This document shows positions 7,031 to 14,777 of a DNA stretch of 20,788 bases, piece by piece; within the stretch, counting starts at the first letter, position 1; every line of letters starts with the position of its first letter. This stretch comes from UBA5266 sp964610025 (GTDB lineage Bacteria > Bacteroidota > Bacteroidia > Bacteroidales > WCHB1-69). The stretch spans positions 1-20,788 of the forward strand of contig CAZSTX010000039.1 in assembly GCA_964610025.1 (NCBI GenBank). Direction: 5' to 3'. The translations under genes were made by a program, and so were the position numbers. The notes below the pieces were generated by a model. It was not told the DNA's origin. It saw only the letters and a list, made by a program, of their open reading frames with translations, and did no database searches.

Positions 7031-8524
7031 TTACTTTCTCATTCTAGCAACTGGAATTCCCAATTGTTCTCGGTATTTAGCAACAGTTCTTCGGGCTATA
7101 TTATATCCTTTTTCATTCAATATTTTACACAACATTTCATCGGTATACGGTTTTAATTTATCTTCATTATTGATAGCATCTGTTAGTATTTTTTTTATTT
7201 CTCGCGAAGAGACCTCAGCGCCATCATTAGTTTGCATCGATTCGGAAAAGAAAAATTTCAAAGGATATAAACCATAAGCAGTTAAAACATATTTGCTATT
7301 TACCACTCGCGATATTGTCGAAATATCCATTTCAATCTTATCTGCTATATCTTTCAATATCATGGGTTTAATATTAACTTCATCGCCTGTTTTAAAAAAA
7401 TCTATTTGATAGTCCATAATGGTTTTCATTGCACGGTATAGCGTTGCTTCGCGTTGAGAGATAGAATCAATAAACCATTCAGCAGAAATAACTTTTTGTT
7501 TTACAAAATCTAAAGCTGCTCTTTTTTCTTCTTGAGTCATTGTTTTTTTGTCTTTTATTTCATTATACAATCCCGCATAAGCTTTTCTTACTTTTAATTC
7601 TGGGATATTATAATTAGGAAGAGTTAAATTTAAAGAGCCATCTTTTTCATTAATATATACAACAAAATCGGGAGCTATATAAGCTGCTCCTCGCTGAATA
7701 TCATTAGAAGTAACGCCCGGTTTGGGGTCTAATTTTAATAATACTGCTAATGCTTCATCTAATTCTTCTTGTGTACAACGTAAGCGTTGTATGATTTTAT
7801 CGTAATGTTTTTTGGTAAATTCATTGAAATAATTTTTAATTATTTTCCTACTAATCACAACTGTAGGCGTATCTTTCATACGTTTTAGTTGTAGAAGAAG
7901 GCACTCTTGCAAAGTCAAAGCCCCTACTCCCGGAGGGTCTAAAGAATGAATAACATTATTGATAATTTCTTGTATTTTTTCTTGTGTGGTTACAATTTGC
8001 AAATTAAAAAGCAATTCATTAACCATCTCTTTAGCTGTACGTTGTAAATATCCTGTTTCATCAATATTGCCTATAATATATTCGGCAATTTTTACATCTT
8101 CAGGCGACAAATGATACATCCCGATTTGATACAACAAACTCTCTTGAAAGCTTTCACCAAAAGCATATGGAATTTCTTTCATATTATCGTCAGTATCGCC
8201 CTTCCCTACATTGCCTCTGTAGCCCAGCATTCCCTCGTATTCGTCTTCGTAAAAATATTCATCTAAATCGCGTACGGTATCGTATAATGCTTCATCTCCT
8301 TCACTTACAGGACTATCTTCGCTACCATATTCCTCTACATTATCATTTATTTCTTGATTAGAAGCATCATCCATCTCTTCAATTTCTAATGCGGGATTAT
8401 CTTCTAATTCCTGTTTTATTCGTTGTTCTAACGAAACTGTTGGTATTTGCAATAGTTTCATTAATAAAATTTGTCTTGGAGATAATTTCTGAGTTAATCT
8501 TAATTCTTGCTTTTGTGATAACAT
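7031..8524 (-). CDS. rpoN: RNA polymerase sigma-54 factor
   Basis: The product is 497 residues. Region I is the Leu/Gln-rich activator-interacting N-terminus (QKLSPRQILLMKLLQIP... NPALEIEE). An acidic, low-complexity region II of about 50-100 follows, then the core-binding domain, which includes the DETGYLQ and DPPGVGA signatures. The C-terminal DNA-binding part contains the helix-turn-helix segment DIADKIEMDISTISRVVNSK and the RpoN box ARRTVAKYRE at 477-486. It directs core polymerase to -24/-12 promoters and requires AAA+ activators, none of which lies in this window. It follows the saccharopine dehydrogenase gene by 26 bp on the same strand, so both are probably cotranscribed. Confidence 0.95.
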   Translation of the reverse strand: MLSQKQELRLTQKLSPRQILLMKLLQIPTVSLEQRIKQELEDNPALEIEEMDDASNQEINDNVEEYGSEDSPVSEGDEALYDTVRDLDEYFYEDEYEGMLGYRGNVGKGDTDDNMKEIPYAFGESFQESLLYQIGMYHLSPEDVKIAEYIIGNIDETGYLQRTAKEMVNELLFNLQIVTTQEKIQEIINNVIHSLDPPGVGALTLQECLLLQLKRMKDTPTVVISRKIIKNYFNEFTKKHYDKIIQRLRCTQEELDEALAVLLKLDPKPGVTSNDIQRGAAYIAPDFVVYINEKDGSLNLTLPNYNIPELKVRKAYAGLYNEIKDKKTMTQEEKRAALDFVKQKVISAEWFIDSISQREATLYRAMKTIMDYQIDFFKTGDEVNIKPMILKDIADKIEMDISTISRVVNSKYVLTAYGLYPLKFFFSESMQTNDGAEVSSREIKKILTDAINNEDKLKPYTDEMLCKILNEKGYNIARRTVAKYREQLGIPVARMRK

Positions 8525-8550
8525 ATCCTCTTTAGTTTATTTAAAAAGTT

Positions 8551-9903
8551 TTACCTATCTATCATATCTTTTGTATCCAATCCAAAAATTTCTTCCATTT
8601 GAATACCTAAGGTTAACAGATTATCTAATATCGTATTGTAAATTTCTGGTAATATAGGACGGTACACACCTTTTAATTGTAATTGATTGTTGGCTAACAT
8701 ATCAACTGCAATGGCTAAGGGTAACGATACTGTTCTAGCTATTGAAGTATCGCCATTAGGAATGCCATAATCCAACAAACGTGATACTATCATTTCTGAT
8801 TTTCCATTAGGATATGTTGCAATAAAATTATGTTGCATTACAGTCATATCTCTTTCGTGTGGGGCTTGCATCATACGTTCTATCATTGCATCGGAAGTAA
8901 TTTCGTAGGCAGAATCTATTGTGCGATTCATTGACTCATTAGATAAAAATCCTAAATATTCTATTGCTTTTATAGCCCTTGCATTAGTATCTAAATTAAG
9001 ATAATGAGCAAGTTTTTGTTTTAAATCGTCTGTTTTTGAAGCGTTTATTTTAGAGGCAAGGTATTGACGATAGCTTAAGCCTGTCATATCTTCTTTGACA
9101 GGAAGGGTTAAATTTAATTGCTTTAAAGCATCAAGACTTTCGCACCATCCTTTGTATCTTAATGTACCTCTGAACATAGTTTTTGTTTCAGGAATATTAT
9201 AGATATCGATATATGATAATGAATCGCGATTGGGATAAACATCTAAAGTTTCTAATGAGGGAAAATCGATGGTAAATGTATCTTTAAAAAGATTCTCTGT
9301 AGAAGTTGTTATTATTTTATCTTGTTTTTTATATACAGCACTGTTATTAGATGCTAATACTACTCCTTTGGGACTCCAAGAGAATTTATATCGCAAAGGA
9401 TTATCATGCGAACTTTCTGGAGCGATTAATGCTCCACACAATGAATAAAATTCTTCTATTTTTCCATCTTTCGCATGAACATGGTCAATAATACGCATTG
9501 CCGACATATGGTCAATACCAGGGTCTAAACCTAATTCATTCAATATAAGTATGCCATTTTCTTTTGCTTCTTTATCTAAATCTTGCATTTCGGGAGAGAT
9601 ATAAGAAGCCGTTAGCATATTTTTTTTATAAGCGATACATTTTTTAGCTACAGCAGTGTGAAACACATAAGGTAATAGACTGACAATAATGTCATTTGTT
9701 TTTACTAATTCGACCAAATGTGCTTCATCGTTGATATCGAAAGTTATTAAATGGGCATTGGTGTAATTACGAACTTCTTTTTCTACCCTTGACAAGTCAT
9801 TACTCGCAATAATAAGTTCGTATTTTTTCTCTAATAAAAATCTAATAATTGGCATGGACACCATTCCTGCACCTAAAATACATACTTTTTTCATTTCATT
9901 CAT
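8551..9903 (-). CDS. Saccharopine dehydrogenase (LYS9/SDH-type)
   Basis: The product is 450 residues. The N-terminus is a Rossmann fold with VCILGAGMVSMP (GxGxxx at 11-16). The conserved ELGLDPGIDHMSA stretch and the following CGALIAPES and YKFSWSPKGV segments match the glutamate-forming saccharopine dehydrogenases (yeast LYS9 and the SDH half of LKR/SDH). The expected reaction is conversion between saccharopine and alpha-aminoadipate semialdehyde plus glutamate in lysine catabolism. No lysine-ketoglutarate reductase partner lies nearby, so another substrate in the wider family is possible. Two starts are possible, M1 and M4 (MNEMKK); the second, at 9894, is equally plausible. Confidence 0.85.
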   Translation of the reverse strand: MNEMKKVCILGAGMVSMPIIRFLLEKKYELIIASNDLSRVEKEVRNYTNAHLITFDINDEAHLVELVKTNDIIVSLLPYVFHTAVAKKCIAYKKNMLTASYISPEMQDLDKEAKENGILILNELGLDPGIDHMSAMRIIDHVHAKDGKIEEFYSLCGALIAPESSHDNPLRYKFSWSPKGVVLASNNSAVYKKQDKIITTSTENLFKDTFTIDFPSLETLDVYPNRDSLSYIDIYNIPETKTMFRGTLRYKGWCESLDALKQLNLTLPVKEDMTGLSYRQYLASKINASKTDDLKQKLAHYLNLDTNARAIKAIEYLGFLSNESMNRTIDSAYEITSDAMIERMMQAPHERDMTVMQHNFIATYPNGKSEMIVSRLLDYGIPNGDTSIARTVSLPLAIAVDMLANNQLQLKGVYRPILPEIYNTILDNLLTLGIQMEEIFGLDTKDMIDR

Positions 9904-9977
9904 ATTTATAATACAAAGCTGTTTATCAATGCTTTAACATATTTTATAAACTTTTTGATTTGTTTCTAATGATAAAA

Positions 9978-9985
9978 CAAAGATA
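9978..9985 (-). promoter_or_regulatory. Possible -7 element for the saccharopine dehydrogenase-rpoN unit
   Basis: Minus-strand TATCTTTG (9985-9978) fits TAnnTTTG about 75 nt before the start codon, in the 184-bp gap after pepT. No TTG is seen at the expected distance. Confidence 0.3.
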
Positions 9986-10087
9986 TTAAATTTCTCTATA
10001 TGAAGTTTATTTTATTTACAAAAAAAACGATACGCTTATTTTTACATATAAACATTTGATAATAAAACTATTCTAAATAATTTATTT

Positions 10088-11329
10088 TTATTTTTCCAAA
10101 CGCGCATATTCTTTAATTATATTAATAATTACTTCTGTAGCTTTTACCATAGATTCTAAAACGACATATTCATTTTTGCCATGAAAATTATGTCCACCTG
10201 CAAAGATATTAGGACAAGGCAAACCCATATAAGAAAGTCTTGCGCCGTCTGTACCTCCACGAATAGGAACTATTAAAGGCTCAACATCAGAAGCTATCAT
10301 CGCTTTTTTAGCAATATCAACAACAAACATAACTTCTTCTATTTTTTCTCTCATATTATAGTATTGATCTTTGACAACACATTCTATTGTATTTTCGCCA
10401 TATTTTTTATTTAAAAACTGACAAATATGATTAATGAGTTGTTTTTTATTTTCAAACTTTTCTCTATCATGGTCTCTAATAATATATTGAATAGCAGTCT
10501 CTTCGATAGTTCCTGAAAATTTTATCAACAAGAAAAATCCTTCGTAATTTTCTGTGTATTCAGGTCTTTGATCACAAGGAAGCAAAGAGTGAAGTTCCAT
10601 AGCTATTAATTGCGAATTGATCATTTTATTTTTAGAATATCCTGGGTGTAAATTTCTACCATGTATTGTTATTTTAGCTTCTGCGGCATTAAAATTTTCA
10701 TATTCTAACTCTCCTATTTTTCCTCCATCAATGGTATAAGCATAGTTGGCACCAAATTTTTTAACATCAAAATAATCTACTCCGCATCCTATTTCTTCGT
10801 CGGGAGTGAATCCTATGGCTATTTTTCCATGCTCTATTTCGGGATGTTGCATAATGTATTTCATTGCTGTCATTATTTCGGCTATTCCTGCTTTATCGTC
10901 GGCTCCTAACAAGGTTGAACCATCGGTGCAAATAATAGTTTTTCCTTTATAATCTAATAATTCGGGAAAAATAGCAGGACGCAACATAATATTTTTCGAA
11001 GCATTTAAGACGATATCTTTCCCATCATAATTTTCTACAATTTGTGGGTGCAAACACGCCCCGTCTGCATCGGGAGCGGTATCGACATGTGCTATAAATC
11101 CAACAGTAGGAATTGGTTTTGTTGTATTAGCAGGTATGCTTGCCATCACATAACCATGTTCGTCTAATACCGCATTGCTTATTCCCATAGCTTTTAACTC
11201 TTCGACAAGCAATAAAGACAAGGTTTTTTGTTTTGCTGTACTTGGATAGGTTTTCGAATCTGGATTTGATTGCGTATCTATAGCTATATACCTTAAAAAC
11301 AAATCTTTAAGTTTATTTTTATCTATCAT
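10088..11329 (-). CDS. pepT: Peptidase T (tripeptide aminopeptidase, M20B)
   Basis: The product is 413 residues, close to the 408 of the E. coli enzyme. It removes the N-terminal residue of tripeptides in the cytoplasm using two zinc ions. All metal and catalytic residues of the family are visible: H81 and D83 in AHVDTAPD, D144 in LGADDKAG, E178-E179 in PDEEIG, D201 in TIDGG, and H383 in FHGKNE. The RGGTDGARLS segment that contacts the peptide carboxylate in the dimer is also present. It is the last gene of a five-gene minus-strand operon, 12 bp after the DUF62 gene, and is followed by a 184-bp gap. Confidence 0.95.
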   Translation of the reverse strand: MIDKNKLKDLFLRYIAIDTQSNPDSKTYPSTAKQKTLSLLLVEELKAMGISNAVLDEHGYVMASIPANTTKPIPTVGFIAHVDTAPDADGACLHPQIVENYDGKDIVLNASKNIMLRPAIFPELLDYKGKTIICTDGSTLLGADDKAGIAEIMTAMKYIMQHPEIEHGKIAIGFTPDEEIGCGVDYFDVKKFGANYAYTIDGGKIGELEYENFNAAEAKITIHGRNLHPGYSKNKMINSQLIAMELHSLLPCDQRPEYTENYEGFFLLIKFSGTIEETAIQYIIRDHDREKFENKKQLINHICQFLNKKYGENTIECVVKDQYYNMREKIEEVMFVVDIAKKAMIASDVEPLIVPIRGGTDGARLSYMGLPCPNIFAGGHNFHGKNEYVVLESMVKATEVIINIIKEYARLEK

Positions 11330-11341
11330 AATATTATTATT

Positions 11342-12244
11342 TTATATTTTTATTTTTTCATTATCATCTTCAAATCCCAATGTAAATCGGTGTTCGTAAT
11401 AATTGTTGTTTGGTAAAATAGTGGAAATTTTAAAAAAATTAGTAGCTATTTCTAAATATCCCGATATGTTAAAAAGAGCCAATACCGTATTTGACTTGTT
11501 TACGTCGCTATAGGCATTTACAAATCGCACTTTAATATTATCGCCAAATCCTTTATAATAAATCCAAATATTTTTTTTATCTTTAGCTATTTTGTCAAAT
11601 ACTTCTTTGTGTAAATTGGTAACTATATTTCCGTAATTATCAATATATTTTACTCCAAATTCAATCGTATTTCCTCTTTCTTTCGATTGTTTAGTCAAAG
11701 GTTTTATCGTTTTCAATGTTTCTATTTTTTCCAACTCATAAGGTTTTCCTATTTCTTTTAATGCTGTTGCTTTTGACAAAGCAATGGCAGGTTGTAATAA
11801 AAAAGAAAGATGGTCGAATGTTTTTATATGTAACAAATCTTTTGACTTTTCTAATTTTACAACTTCTTCTATTTCTGATAAATCCTCACATAAAAGCGAA
11901 AAAAAGCCATTGTTGCGAGCAAGGAAATAATGACCTTTGTATTTAACAGCAAGATAATGATTAAAAGAAAATGCTTCTTTAGAAAGATTTTTATTGATAC
12001 GCATTTCAGCTAATTGACTATCATTTAGAAAATCTACACAAAAGACATGTATTGTTTCTTTATTAAAAAACGGGAAAGTAGCTGTTAACAAATAAGCGCC
12101 CATCTCTATATTAAAGGCTTCTACTCCATGAGAAATATCAACTATATGCGCATTTGGAACTTCTTTAAACAAATGAGCTTTGAAAATAGCAGTATAATTA
12201 TCTGCAAATCCCCAATCTGTTGTAAGTGTTATGATATTATTCAT
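11342..12244 (-). CDS. SAM hydrolase / SAM hydroxide adenosyltransferase (DUF62)
   Basis: The product is 300 residues, of the family that includes chlorinase and fluorinase but whose common members hydrolyse S-adenosylmethionine to adenosine and methionine. The N-terminal ITLTTDWGFADNYTAIFKA is the signature opening, with the SAM ribose-binding aspartate. NAHIVDISHGVEAFNIEMGAYLL, CVDFLN and ARNNGFFSLL follow the family pattern. The C-terminal barrel has YIDNYGNIVTNL. The large loop insertion typical of fluorinase is not evident, so hydrolase is the better call. It sits 16 bp after the SPOR gene and 12 bp before pepT. Confidence 0.88.
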   Translation of the reverse strand: MNNIITLTTDWGFADNYTAIFKAHLFKEVPNAHIVDISHGVEAFNIEMGAYLLTATFPFFNKETIHVFCVDFLNDSQLAEMRINKNLSKEAFSFNHYLAVKYKGHYFLARNNGFFSLLCEDLSEIEEVVKLEKSKDLLHIKTFDHLSFLLQPAIALSKATALKEIGKPYELEKIETLKTIKPLTKQSKERGNTIEFGVKYIDNYGNIVTNLHKEVFDKIAKDKKNIWIYYKGFGDNIKVRFVNAYSDVNKSNTVLALFNISGYLEIATNFFKISTILPNNNYYEHRFTLGFEDDNEKIKI

Positions 12245-12260
12245 CTGGCTATGATATGAT

Positions 12261-13271
12261 TTATTTTTTTAATATCCAACCATTTATATTATTTTCTTTT
12301 AAATATTGTTGTGCTTCTTTCATTTCATAAGGACCTATTGCTATCAGCCACATATGAGAAGTTTTTCCTTGACCCAACGAAACAACATTATGATATATGG
12401 TTTGTTTTTGTTGTAAAAATGCAATTGCATTTTCTTCTTGCTTAAAACTGCCTATAACAATATAAGCACCTTCTTTTGCTTCATAGTCTTGCGTTTCTGT
12501 ATAGCTATCATTTTCTATTAAAATACTTTCGGTATAAGTTGATGTGTCTGAAATAACAACAGTTGTCCTTTCGGTTGTTATCACCTGCTCTTTTATGTTA
12601 TTGCTATCACTTAAAGCTGTTGCTGAAAATTGAATATCATCAGATTTATAAAACAATAAATTCATTTCAGCTATCATTTTATTTTTAATTTTAATAAAAT
12701 CGGCAGGACAGACCAACACGTAAACACCAAATGCAATAATAAGTAATAAAAACCCAATTGTAAAAGCATAAAAAACATTGGCTTTTTTCTTTCTTTTATT
12801 TTTATTTATTGGCAATTTTACTGGCATTTCGTTATTTTCAAGTTGTGTTTTTTTATTGATAGAATCGGGCATCAACGTGAAATTTTCTAATCCGTAAGAA
12901 GAAGGCGATATGTCATAATCTAAACTCGGGTGAAAAGTTAAATTTCCTACAGCATCGAATGTGAAATTTCCTAAACTACCTAAACAATATTGTTTTTCTT
13001 TTTTTAATGATTCTTTAAGTTGCGATAACCAATCATTTATTTTTTGGCTTGCTTCTTCTTTAGATATTTTGCTATTATTGGTTATAAAAGCGATAAAATC
13101 GTCAGAAGATACTTTTTCATTTTTTTCAAATAGTACATATTCGCCCGATGGAGTAAATGTATGTAATATAGGATGTATTTCTGCTGGTTGATATAAGACT
13201 TCAAAAACTCCCAATCCTCCGATTGTTAATTTTTTATTTTTAATCAAATAGTTTTTTATTATCAAGTTCAT
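12261..13271 (-). CDS. HU-CCDC81-like / SPOR-domain membrane protein
   Basis: The product is 336 residues with three parts. Residues 1-130 resemble the paired HU-like domains of the CCDC81 type found in Bacteroidota (TIGGLGVFEV and CLGSLGNFTF are the repeated beta-arm openings). A basic stretch KNKRKKK then leads into one membrane helix at about 165-188. A linker rich in Ser/Thr/Glu follows, and a C-terminal SPOR domain spans 267-336 (YIVIGSF, HMWLIAIGPY). SPOR domains bind denuded peptidoglycan at division sites, so the C-terminus should face the periplasm and the HU-like part the cytoplasm. A cell-envelope or division role is inferred. It starts 2 bp after kdsB. Confidence 0.85.
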   Translation of the reverse strand: MNLIIKNYLIKNKKLTIGGLGVFEVLYQPAEIHPILHTFTPSGEYVLFEKNEKVSSDDFIAFITNNSKISKEEASQKINDWLSQLKESLKKEKQYCLGSLGNFTFDAVGNLTFHPSLDYDISPSSYGLENFTLMPDSINKKTQLENNEMPVKLPINKNKRKKKANVFYAFTIGFLLLIIAFGVYVLVCPADFIKIKNKMIAEMNLLFYKSDDIQFSATALSDSNNIKEQVITTERTTVVISDTSTYTESILIENDSYTETQDYEAKEGAYIVIGSFKQEENAIAFLQQKQTIYHNVVSLGQGKTSHMWLIAIGPYEMKEAQQYLKENNINGWILKK

Positions 13272-13273
13272 TG

Positions 13274-14029
13274 TTATGTTTTTAATTGTTTAAGGTATTC
13301 TTTCGCTTTTTCTGCATCTTCAATTGTATCAATGGATATTGTAGATTCATAATTCGTAATATATGTTTTTATTATATAATCATTTTCTAACCACCGCAAT
13401 TGTTCTAAATCTTCTGCTATTTCTAATGATGAGGGTGATAATTTTACAATCGCCAAAAGCACATCTCCTTTATACGCATATAATCCTATATGTTTATAAA
13501 AATCATGACGTAAATCCGTTTTGTTTGAACTATAAGGTATAGGTAAACGACTAAAATACAAGGCTTTTTTTGATAATGACATTGCTACTTTCACCACATT
13601 AGGATTTGTCAATAAAGTTGTATCGTGTATTTTTTGAACAAGTGTCGCTATTTGCGTTGCCGAATCGTTAAAACTCAACAACAGTTCTTCTATTTGTTGT
13701 GGATCAATAAAAGGCTCATCTCCTTGTATATTAACAACAATTGTGTCTCTTGCTGGATATTTATCGAGTAAATAACTATAGGCTTCAGCGCATCTATCTG
13801 TTCCCGAACGATGCAAAGAAGTAGTCATAATGGCTTTTCCTCCAAAATCATTAACGCAACGAAAAATACGGTCATCATCGGTAGCTACTATTATTTCAGA
13901 AAAAGCTCTTACCTTAGAGGCTTGTTCATACACACGCTGTATCATTGGTTTATCTCCAATAATATGCAGAGGCTTGCCTTGAAAGCGTGTAGAGTGATAT
14001 CTTGCTGGAATAATAGCTAAAAACTTCAT
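13274..14029 (-). CDS. kdsB: 3-deoxy-manno-octulosonate cytidylyltransferase (CMP-KDO synthetase)
   Basis: The product is 251 residues, the normal length. It activates KDO with CTP to CMP-KDO for the inner core of lipopolysaccharide. The nucleotide-binding opening IPARYHSTRFQGKPL (7-21), the family signature HRSGTDR (73-79) and NIQGDEP (100-106) are all present, and D103 is a metal ligand by homology. It lies 2 bp after the kinase gene and 2 bp before the SPOR gene, so translation is probably coupled. Presence of kdsB indicates an LPS-bearing outer membrane. Confidence 0.95.
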   Translation of the reverse strand: MKFLAIIPARYHSTRFQGKPLHIIGDKPMIQRVYEQASKVRAFSEIIVATDDDRIFRCVNDFGGKAIMTTSLHRSGTDRCAEAYSYLLDKYPARDTIVVNIQGDEPFIDPQQIEELLLSFNDSATQIATLVQKIHDTTLLTNPNVVKVAMSLSKKALYFSRLPIPYSSNKTDLRHDFYKHIGLYAYKGDVLLAIVKLSPSSLEIAEDLEQLRWLENDYIIKTYITNYESTISIDTIEDAEKAKEYLKQLKT

Positions 14030-14031
14030 TA

Positions 14032-14682
14032 TTATCGTTTATTTTTAACTGTTTTTTCTTCTTCTTTAAATAAACCAAATAAATTTGCATTTACTTTATC
14101 TATCACAACACCAAGGTCATCTTTGTTTTCAGAAAAATTAAGCTGGTCTACATCTATTGTCAGCATTTTTCCTTGCTCATAGGTTTCTGCCCATTTATTA
14201 TAACGGTCATTCAGGTTTTTAAGATAATCTAAACGTATCATATCTTCATAAGGACGCCCTCTTTTTTGTATTTGCGAAACCAAAGTAGGAACATCTGCTT
14301 TTAAATAAATCAAAAGGTCGGGAGGTTGTATTAATGAATTAATAAGCTCAAAAAGTGTTATATAATTATTATAATCACGATTCGCCATCAAACCCATATC
14401 ATGAAGATTGGGAGCAAAAATATAAGCATCTTCATAAATGGAGCGGTCTTGAATAACTGTTTTTCTTCTTTTATTTCTTATATCTACAATGTGTTGAAAA
14501 CGAGTATTAAGAAAAAACACTTGCAAGTTAAATGACCAGCGTTGCATGTCTTCATAAAAACTTGCTAAATACGGATTGGTATCTACATCTTCGTATTGTG
14601 CTATCCAATTGAAATGTTTTGCTAATAATTTCGTCAATGTTGTTTTACCTGAACCTATATTCCCTGCTATTGTTATGTGCAT
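14032..14682 (-). CDS. Deoxynucleoside kinase (dGK/dAK family)
   Basis: The product is 216 residues when started at the ATG at 14682. The P-loop GNIGSGKTT (7-15) then sits at the usual place near the N-terminus. The DRS motif (79-81, in IQDRSIYED) and the arginine-rich lid RGRPYE (141-146) identify the family that phosphorylates deoxyadenosine, deoxyguanosine or related nucleosides for dNTP salvage. An open frame continues upstream to 14739, but a TAnnTTTG promoter element lies inside that extension, which argues for the internal start. It is the first gene of the kinase-kdsB-SPOR-DUF62-pepT operon. The exact base specificity cannot be told. Confidence 0.9.
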   Translation of the reverse strand: MHITIAGNIGSGKTTLTKLLAKHFNWIAQYEDVDTNPYLASFYEDMQRWSFNLQVFFLNTRFQHIVDIRNKRRKTVIQDRSIYEDAYIFAPNLHDMGLMANRDYNNYITLFELINSLIQPPDLLIYLKADVPTLVSQIQKRGRPYEDMIRLDYLKNLNDRYNKWAETYEQGKMLTIDVDQLNFSENKDDLGVVIDKVNANLFGLFKEEEKTVKNKR

Positions 14683-14715
14683 TACAATTGATTTTTTATT
14701 GTTTTTTTGATAATA

Positions 14716-14723
14716 CAAAAATA
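14716..14723 (-). promoter_or_regulatory. -7 element for the kinase-kdsB-pepT operon
   Basis: Minus-strand TATTTTTG (14723-14716) fits TAnnTTTG and predicts a start about 30 nt before the ATG at 14682. No good TTG is seen upstream. Confidence 0.4.
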
Positions 14724-14777
14724 CAAATTTTAATCGCACTATTTAGCGAAAAATAACATTCCTTAATAATAAAATTA

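Noticed and set aside
14683..14739. N-terminal extension of the deoxynucleoside kinase
   Set aside because: It would push the P-loop away from the N-terminus and contains the probable promoter element.
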